64,000 nt of DNA from Bacillota bacterium (GTDB lineage: Bacteria > Bacillota > Clostridia > Christensenellales > CAG-314): contig JAEWZT010000001.1 of NCBI GenBank assembly GCA_023458375.1, positions 124,001-188,000 on the forward strand, in the 5' to 3' direction. This document shows, in pieces, positions 58,748-64,000 of the stretch (its first letter is position 1; every line of letters begins with the position of its first letter). Below the pieces are notes generated by a model. The model ran no database searches and had not been told where the DNA came from. It saw only the letters and a list, made by a program, of their open reading frames with translations. The translations under genes and the position numbers were made by a program.

Positions 58748-60956
58748 TTACGTTTTCTCTTTTATATTTGCATTCGCGGGAAGAGCAAAGAAAATAAGTT
58801 TTGTCTTTTGCCGTTTTTTCCACAAGAAAAGCGCCGCATTGGGGGCATTTTTCATTTAAGGGCTTGTCAAAACTTACAAAATCGCATTTAGGGTAATTAT
58901 TGCAGCCGTAAAAAATCTTGCCCGACTTTCCCCTGCGTTTTATTATATCTCCGCCGCATTTGGGACAAAGGGCAACCGAATCTTCCAAAGAACGGGTATT
59001 TTTGCATTGCGGAAAACCGCTGCACGCCAAGAATTTGCCGCTTCTCCCCTCGCGTATCAACATTTTTTTGCCGCACTTTTCGCACAGTATGTCCGTTTCT
59101 ACCGGGGCGGCTTTCGCCAACTTTTTAAGGGATTGGTTTGTTTTGCACACCGAGCAATTATAATACTTGCCGTAACGGCCCACTTTTAACTGCATTGTGC
59201 CTTTTCCGCCGCAAGAAGCGCAGTCAATAAACTCCGGTTCGTCCCCAAGCGCTACAATTTCTTTGTCGCCAAGCGCCCTTTTGACGGACTCAGATAGCGG
59301 CTGATAGTAGTTTTTTACAACTTCCTGCCATTCTATTGAAGCGTCCTCTTCTATAAGGTCAAGCTTGTCCTCCATTTTAGCGGTAAACGCCACGTTGATA
59401 ATATCGGGAAACTTGTCTTCAAGATAGCATGTAACAGCTTTGCCAAGTTCGGTAGGTTTAAGCGCCTTATTTTCCCTTTCGGTATATTTGCGCGCCGACA
59501 GGGTATATATGGTATTGGCATAAGTGCTGGGACGCCCTATGCCGTTTTCTTCCATAACTTTGATTATTCCCGCTTCGGTATAGCGAGAGGGCGGCTTGGT
59601 AAATTTCTGTTCGCTGGCAAGCTCAATTAGTTTTAGTTTGTCGCCCTCGGCAAGAGCGGGAAGTTTAGTATCCTCCCCCTCTTCTTTTGCGGCGGCAACA
59701 TAATCGTAAAAGTGCAAAAATCCGTCAAACAGCAGCGTTTTTCCGCTTGCTTTAAAGCCGTAACCGTTGCAGTCAACGTTAACGGAAACGCTGTTATGCC
59801 TTGACTTTGCCGCGCATGACGCCAAAAACCTGTCGTAAATCAGCTTATATAACGAATACTGTTCTTTATTCAATATGTCTTTAACGCTTTGGGGGGTAAT
59901 TTCTACGTTAATGGGTCTTATCGCTTCGTGGGCGTCCTGCGCCGATTTTTTTGAGGAAAAATAATTTGGTTTGGCGGGAATATACTGCTTTCCGAAATTG
60001 GCGGCAATATAATCTCTCGCGGCGGCATGGGCGTCGGGGCTTACGCGGACGCTGTCCGTCCTGATATAGGTAACATAAGCGGTGCTTATGCCCTTAGCGT
60101 CAATACCTTCGTAAAGCTGCTGCGCAAGCATCATACACTTGCCACTGCTCATTTTAAGCTTATTTACCGCTTCCTGCTGCATTGTGCTGGTAGTAAAGGG
60201 AGCATAAGGACCTGTTTCAATTACTGAGCTTTTTACCGAAGTAACAACGTATTCCCCCCCATTAATGTTTGAAAGGACTACGCCGCATTGTTCTTTGTTT
60301 GTAATTTTTAGTTTTTTGTCAAGGTAGGTTGACAGCAGGCACTTAAAACGCGGCGGATTTTTCGGCTTTTCCAAATTAGCTGTAACATTCCAGTATTCTT
60401 GGGGAACAAAAGCCTCAATTTCCCTTTCCCTGTCCACTATAAGTTTTAAAGTAGCCGATTGAACTCTGCCTGCCGAAAGCTTGGGCTGAATACGCTTGCA
60501 CAGCACGGGGGAAAGGGTATAGCCCACAAGCCTGTCTAAAACGCGCCTTGCCTGCTGGGCGTTGACAAGTTGAAGATTTATGCCGTCAGGCTTTTCTATT
60601 GCCGCCGTAACGGCGTTTTTAGATATTTCGTTAAAAGTGATGCGGTTTTTTTGCTTGGGGTCAAGGTTTAGCAAATGCTGCAAGTGCCAGGAAATCGCTT
60701 CCCCCTCCCTGTCAGGGTCGGTCGCAAGATAAACCTGCTCGCTTTTGTCGGCTTTTTCTTTAAGGCGTTTTATTACCGCCGACTTTCCCTCCAACAAGGC
60801 ATATTTCGGCTTAAAGTTGTTTGCTATATCCACCGCCAAAGTCTTTTCAGGCAAGTCCCTGACGTGCCCGCCCGAAGCGTCAACGGCGTAGTCTTTGCCT
60901 AAGTATTTTTCAATGGTCTTGGCTTTGCTTGGAGATTCCACTATTACTAACTTCAT
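58737..60956 (-). CDS. topA: DNA topoisomerase I
   Basis: A type IA topoisomerase that relaxes negative supercoils. Its 739 residues hold the TOPRIM domain (LVIVESPSKAKTIEKYLG, YLATDPDREGEAISWHL) and the active-site tyrosine in AYVTYIRTDSVRVS. Four C-terminal Cys4 zinc ribbons follow (CASC/CSVC, CEKC/CSGFPQC, CPKC/CNNYPKC, CPQC/CSSREC). The length is normal. It overlaps dprA by one base. Confidence 0.96.
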   Translation of the reverse strand: MKLVIVESPSKAKTIEKYLGKDYAVDASGGHVRDLPEKTLAVDIANNFKPKYALLEGKSAVIKRLKEKADKSEQVYLATDPDREGEAISWHLQHLLNLDPKQKNRITFNEISKNAVTAAIEKPDGINLQLVNAQQARRVLDRLVGYTLSPVLCKRIQPKLSAGRVQSATLKLIVDREREIEAFVPQEYWNVTANLEKPKNPPRFKCLLSTYLDKKLKITNKEQCGVVLSNINGGEYVVTSVKSSVIETGPYAPFTTSTMQQEAVNKLKMSSGKCMMLAQQLYEGIDAKGISTAYVTYIRTDSVRVSPDAHAAARDYIAANFGKQYIPAKPNYFSSKKSAQDAHEAIRPINVEITPQSVKDILNKEQYSLYKLIYDRFLASCAAKSRHNSVSVNVDCNGYGFKASGKTLLFDGFLHFYDYVAAAKEEGEDTKLPALAEGDKLKLIELASEQKFTKPPSRYTEAGIIKVMEENGIGRPSTYANTIYTLSARKYTERENKALKPTELGKAVTCYLEDKFPDIINVAFTAKMEDKLDLIEEDASIEWQEVVKNYYQPLSESVKRALGDKEIVALGDEPEFIDCASCGGKGTMQLKVGRYGKYYNCSVCKTNQSLKKLAKAAPVETDILCEKCGKKMLIREGRSGKFLACSGFPQCKNTRSLEDSVALCPKCGGDIIKRRGKSGKIFYGCNNYPKCDFVSFDKPLNEKCPQCGAFLVEKTAKDKTYFLCSSRECKYKRENVNEA

Positions 60957-62062
60957 TATAAAGTCTGCTCCTCTAAGTCTATTAAAGAATATATATTACC
61001 AGGCATTTTTAGAATAATACCTTTTAGTTCCAGCGTCGCAAGGCAATAATTCAGCTGCGAAGCTTTAAGATTTGTACCGCGCGCTATGTCGTCAAAGCCC
61101 ATTCTGCCTTGCTCTAACAAATCTACTACTGATTGCTCTTCAATGTCAAGTTGAATTTCCACCCTTTTAACTTCTCTTTGCAACCTTACGTCCTCTTCAA
61201 TAATATCCGTCGGGCTTGTTACAAAGGCGTTTCTGTTTTCTTTAAGCAAAAAGTTGCTCCCCTTGTAGTTAAAGTCAAATATTTCGCCGGGAACGACGTA
61301 AACGTCTCTGCCCTGTTCGGCGGCATATTCATAGGTAGACATAACGCCGCTTTTTTGGGGAGCCTCGGTAATCAAAACACCTTCCGACAACCCCGAAATA
61401 ATCCTGTTGCGCATGGGAAAATTATATTGGTTGGGCTGCGTGCGGCTTTGGTATTCGCTTACGATAAGCCCCCCGCCGCACACTATATTTTCCGCCAGCC
61501 CCGCGTTTGAAGCGGGATAAATATTAAGCAATCCGCTGCCTAAAACGGCTATGGTTTTACCGCCCGCCGCCAGCGTCGCCTCATGCGCGCAAGTGTCCAC
61601 GCCGTAGGCAAGCCCGCTTACGACGGTATAATATTTTGCAAGCTGCGAAACGAAATACTGCGTTGCCTTTTTGCCGTAGGCGGACATTTTTCTCGTGCCC
61701 ACCACCGAAATACATCTGCTGTTTAATAATTGTGTGTTTCCCATACAAAAAAGCGTCAGGGGCGGGTCGTAAATATTTTTTAAAAGCGCAGGGTATGTGT
61801 CGCAATAATACGTTACGGGCGTAATATTGTTCTTTTTTAAGTCGTAAAGCAAATCGCCGCAAAAATCCTCGCGCATAGAGTAGCGCAGACGGGTATAATT
61901 GTTTTCCCCTATCAGCGCCTTTATACGTTTGCTTCCGCTTTCTATATTTGCCCAAAGCTCTTGCGGTGCGCCGAAAAGATTAAGCAGTTGAAATTGTTTT
62001 ATAGGCGTTGCAAGACCCAACGTGGAAATAAGCAAGCATAGATTTTGTCTTTCGTTAAACAT
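60956..62062 (-). CDS. dprA: DNA processing protein DprA
   Basis: It loads RecA onto incoming single-stranded DNA in transformation. The start at 62062 (MFNERQNLCLLISTLG, 368 residues) is preferred over the longest frame, which would add 40 untypical residues and overlap yifB. The Rossmann-like core shows VVGTRKMSAYGKKA, VVSGLAYGVDTCAHEATLAAGGKTIAVLGSGL and YNFPMRNRIISGLSEGVLITEAP. A winged helix lies at the C-terminus. It sits 37 bases after yifB. Confidence 0.93.
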   Translation of the reverse strand: MFNERQNLCLLISTLGLATPIKQFQLLNLFGAPQELWANIESGSKRIKALIGENNYTRLRYSMREDFCGDLLYDLKKNNITPVTYYCDTYPALLKNIYDPPLTLFCMGNTQLLNSRCISVVGTRKMSAYGKKATQYFVSQLAKYYTVVSGLAYGVDTCAHEATLAAGGKTIAVLGSGLLNIYPASNAGLAENIVCGGGLIVSEYQSRTQPNQYNFPMRNRIISGLSEGVLITEAPQKSGVMSTYEYAAEQGRDVYVVPGEIFDFNYKGSNFLLKENRNAFVTSPTDIIEEDVRLQREVKRVEIQLDIEEQSVVDLLEQGRMGFDDIARGTNLKASQLNYCLATLELKGIILKMPGNIYSLIDLEEQTL

Positions 62063-62099
62063 TTTAAGCCATACCTTTTGATGCGGTTTGATTATAGCG

Positions 62100-63623
62100 C
62101 TATATTTTGTATTTTCTGTCAAGGGAACGGTATTGAATAGCTTCAATAATATGCGCGGGAAGAATATTTTCCTTTTCGTCAAGGTCAGCGATTGTGCGGG
62201 CGACTTTGAGAATCCTGTTATAGGCGCGCGCAGAAAGTTTTAAGGTATTAAACGCCTGCTCGGCTATCTGGGCGCAGCGGCTGTCAAGCTTGCAATATTT
62301 TTTAAGCTGGGCGTTAGTCATATTTGCGTTGCACAGCCTCTCGCTCCCCTCAAACCTTTGCGCCTGTATTTTTCTGGCGGCGTTTACTCTTTGCCTGACA
62401 TTTTCGCTCGGTTCTTCGCTGCGCTCGTCGGTAAGTTCGCAATACTGAATACTGCCCACTTCAATGTGTAAGTCAATTCTGTCTAAAAGCGGTCCTGACA
62501 ATTTGGAAAGATACCTATGTATTTGTGAGGCGGAACAGGTGCAGGGAGTGCTTTCGCTTCCGTAGTTTCCGCATGGACAGGGATTCATGCTTGCAATAAG
62601 CATGAAGTTTGCGGGAAAAGTAACCGTTGAGGAGGCGCGAGCAATAGTTATAACGCCGTCTTCCAACGGTTGGCGGAGCGTTTCAAGCGTTTGCCTGCCG
62701 TATTCGGGAAATTCGTCTAAAAATAAAACGCCGTTATGCGCAAGGGAAATCTCCCCCGGCTTAACTTTTGTGCCGCCCCCCGTTAAAGCTACCGTAGTCG
62801 CCGTATGATGGGGAGAGCGGAAAGGGCGCGTATACACAAAACCCTTGTCTAAAAGTCCCGAAACGCTATAAATCTTTGCGACTTCAAGCGCTTCCTCAAA
62901 GGTCATATCGGGCATAATTGAGGGCACCGCTCTTGCAAGCATAGTCTTGCCCGAACCGGGCGAACCTATCATCAAAATATTGTGTCCGCCGCTTACCGCT
63001 ATTTCCATAGCCCTTTTGGCGTTATACTGCCCTTTTATGTATTTAATATCGTTGTCTCCCGCGCTACTGGCGGAGTTTTGCCAAACGCTTAAAACTTCGG
63101 GAGAAACGTCCGTTACGCCCGTTAAAAATTCCGCCGCCTCCCTCAGGCTTGACACGCAATAAATATTAAGCCCCTCGGCGTATTTGGTTTCCTCCTGGTT
63201 TTCGCATGGCACAATTATGTTTTTGAAACCGCTTTCGCGCGCCGAGATAAGCATAGGTAAAATACCCTGCACGCGCTTAACCTCTCCCTTTAAAGATAAT
63301 TCTCCTAATATAATAAAATCCTTTGCTTTTTCGCTTTTTATTAAGCCGCCGGAAATCAAAATACCCAACGCGATGGGCAAATCAAACATACTTCCCTCTT
63401 TTTTTGTATCGGCGGGGGCAAGATTTATTACTATGGCTGCCAAAGGGTAGGCATAGCCGCTGTTTTTTACGGCGGAGCGGACTCTTTCTTTTGATTCTTT
63501 TATAGCGGTGTCGGCAAGACCTACTATGTCCACTCCGGGAAGCCCTTTTGAAATATCAACCTCTATGACGACGGGATAACCTTTAAGCCCCGTAAGAGCA
63601 AAACTTTTTAACTGCGAAAGCAT
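62100..63623 (-). CDS. YifB family Mg chelatase-like AAA ATPase (ComM)
   Basis: A 507-residue AAA+ protein; ComM in other bacteria is a helicase that promotes branch migration during transformation. The start at 63623 (MLSQLKSFALTGLKGYPV) has AAGGAG eight bases upstream, and the longer frame is rejected. It has an N-terminal LonC-like domain (PGVDIVGLADTAIKESKERVRSA), Walker A in MIGSPGSGKTMLARAVPSI, HNGVLFLDEFPE and the cysteine motif NPCPCGNYGSESTPCTCS. It stands first in the operon before dprA, consistent with a DNA-uptake theme. Confidence 0.94.
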   Translation of the reverse strand: MLSQLKSFALTGLKGYPVVIEVDISKGLPGVDIVGLADTAIKESKERVRSAVKNSGYAYPLAAIVINLAPADTKKEGSMFDLPIALGILISGGLIKSEKAKDFIILGELSLKGEVKRVQGILPMLISARESGFKNIIVPCENQEETKYAEGLNIYCVSSLREAAEFLTGVTDVSPEVLSVWQNSASSAGDNDIKYIKGQYNAKRAMEIAVSGGHNILMIGSPGSGKTMLARAVPSIMPDMTFEEALEVAKIYSVSGLLDKGFVYTRPFRSPHHTATTVALTGGGTKVKPGEISLAHNGVLFLDEFPEYGRQTLETLRQPLEDGVITIARASSTVTFPANFMLIASMNPCPCGNYGSESTPCTCSASQIHRYLSKLSGPLLDRIDLHIEVGSIQYCELTDERSEEPSENVRQRVNAARKIQAQRFEGSERLCNANMTNAQLKKYCKLDSRCAQIAEQAFNTLKLSARAYNRILKVARTIADLDEKENILPAHIIEAIQYRSLDRKYKI

Positions 63624-63650
63624 ATTTCTCCTTAGTAAATTTCTTTTTAT

Positions 63651-63680
63651 ATTATAAGGTATAAAAAGGTTAATTTTCAA
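63651..63680 (-). promoter_or_regulatory. Promoter of the yifB-to-aspS operon
   Basis: TTGAAA (63675-63680), an 18-base spacer and a perfect TATAAT (63651-63656) on the minus strand, 27 bases before the yifB ATG. Confidence 0.75.
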
Positions 63681-63810
63681 TACTTTTTATAATTAATAAT
63701 CTTAGAAAGAATATATGGGCTAAAATCAACGGCTCCCATTTAAAAAGCATTGAGAAAAACTTTCTTTTGCCGCAAATTAACATTCTACGCTTAATATTGT
63801 GTGCGCAAAT

Positions 63811-63838
63811 AAAAAAACGGCGTTAAGCCGTTTTTTTA
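63811..63838 (-). terminator. Terminator after rplS
   Basis: AAAAACGGC and GCCGTTTTT form the stem (core CGGC 63818-63821, GCCG 63827-63830), ending on the minus strand in a run of T. It lies six bases beyond the rplS stop. Confidence 0.9.
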
Positions 63839-63843
63839 ATAGA

Positions 63844-64000
63844 TTATACTCTTTCTTTAATTTTTGCAGATTTGCCCGTGCGCCCTTTGAGGTAATACAG
63901 CTTAGCTCTGCGCGCCTTGCCCTTTCTGATAACTTCAACCTTGGCAATCTTGGGACTGTGCAGAGGGAATATTCTTTCCACGCCTATGCCCGAAGATATT
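63844..64000 (-). CDS. rplS: 50S ribosomal protein L19 (C-terminal part, cut by the window edge)
   Basis: The last 51 codons of L19 are present and the 5' part lies outside the window. The segment GVERIFPLHSPKIAKVEVI followed by RKGKARRAKLYYLKGRTGKS is an unmistakable L19 signature. L19 sits at the interface between the ribosomal subunits. A terminator follows immediately, so yifB is transcribed separately. Confidence 0.95.
   Translation of the reverse strand, partial: ISSGIGVERIFPLHSPKIAKVEVIRKGKARRAKLYYLKGRTGKSAKIKERV

Noticed and set aside
419..63680. Many other plus-strand frames of 60-220 codons opposite the called genes
   Set aside because: They lie antisense to well-identified genes, have no ribosome binding sites and show no family motifs.

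Overview
The window is a chromosomal stretch of a low-to-mid G+C, sporulation-gene-bearing Bacillota, most likely class Clostridia. The evidence is the complete spoIIIAA-AH operon, spoIVB, a SpoIIM-like protein, a GerW/YtfJ-type spore protein, ScpAB, the Firmicutes translation cluster (rimP-nusA-ylxR-infB-rbfA) and an iscR-nifS-iscU operon. Every confidently called gene is on the minus strand, so the order of transcription is from high to low coordinates. No tRNA, rRNA, insertion sequence, prophage, CRISPR array or replication origin was seen.

Layout in order of transcription. 64000-53747: rplS (partial), then the operon yifB-dprA-topA-trmFO-hslV-hslU-aspS from a clear promoter. 53651-52061: trxA-glyA. 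51885-49765: iscR-nifS-iscU with its own promoter, candidate operator and terminator. 49573-49430: an orphan 47-residue membrane protein. 49080-48239: ruvX and a DUF1292 protein with a cysteine-rich tail. 48116-44912: rpsB-tsf and pyrH-frr. 44693-38186: uppS-cdsA-dxr-rseP-ispG and a PolC-like protein without a polymerase domain. 38097-27703: rimP-nusA-rnpM-infB-rbfA-nrnA-truB-ribF-AP-endonuclease-like gene-M24 peptidase-efp. 27265-22240: spoIIIAA-AH, with an unusual 390-base gap after AA. 22154-21807: asp23-like gene. 21680-13045: nusB-xseA-xseB-ispA-OLE RNA-oapA-dxs-nadK-argR-recN. 12641-10913: spoIVB and the SpoIIM-like gene. 10813-9665: deoB. 9040-7895: a D-Ala-D-Ala carboxypeptidase. 7514-5410: M50 protease-scpA-scpB. 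5031-1: DUF2953-gerW-second carboxypeptidase-rluB-surE-flavoprotein, then a separate, partial chorismate mutase.

Two things stand out. First, the 690-base gap between ispA and dxs holds a roughly 600-nucleotide OLE RNA with its own near-consensus promoter, followed by the gene for its membrane partner OapA. This is the gene order known for this large, unusual noncoding RNA. Second, the slot between ispG and rimP, normally occupied by polC, holds a 519-residue protein. It keeps the PolC N-terminal region, the OB fold and an exonuclease-shaped domain. The DEDDh catalytic residues of that domain are replaced, most of the PHP domain is gone and the whole polymerase is missing, yet the reading frame is intact and coupled to ispG.

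Smaller oddities are an ArgR in which the arginine-contacting GDD motif is changed, an IspA with a shortened C-terminus next to OLE, two promoters positioned to give leaderless mRNAs (M50 protease, ruvX), an HslV with a propeptide and a DUF1292 protein with ten cysteines in its last 32 residues. Motif and family statements come from reading the sequence and from memory of the families; no database search was possible.
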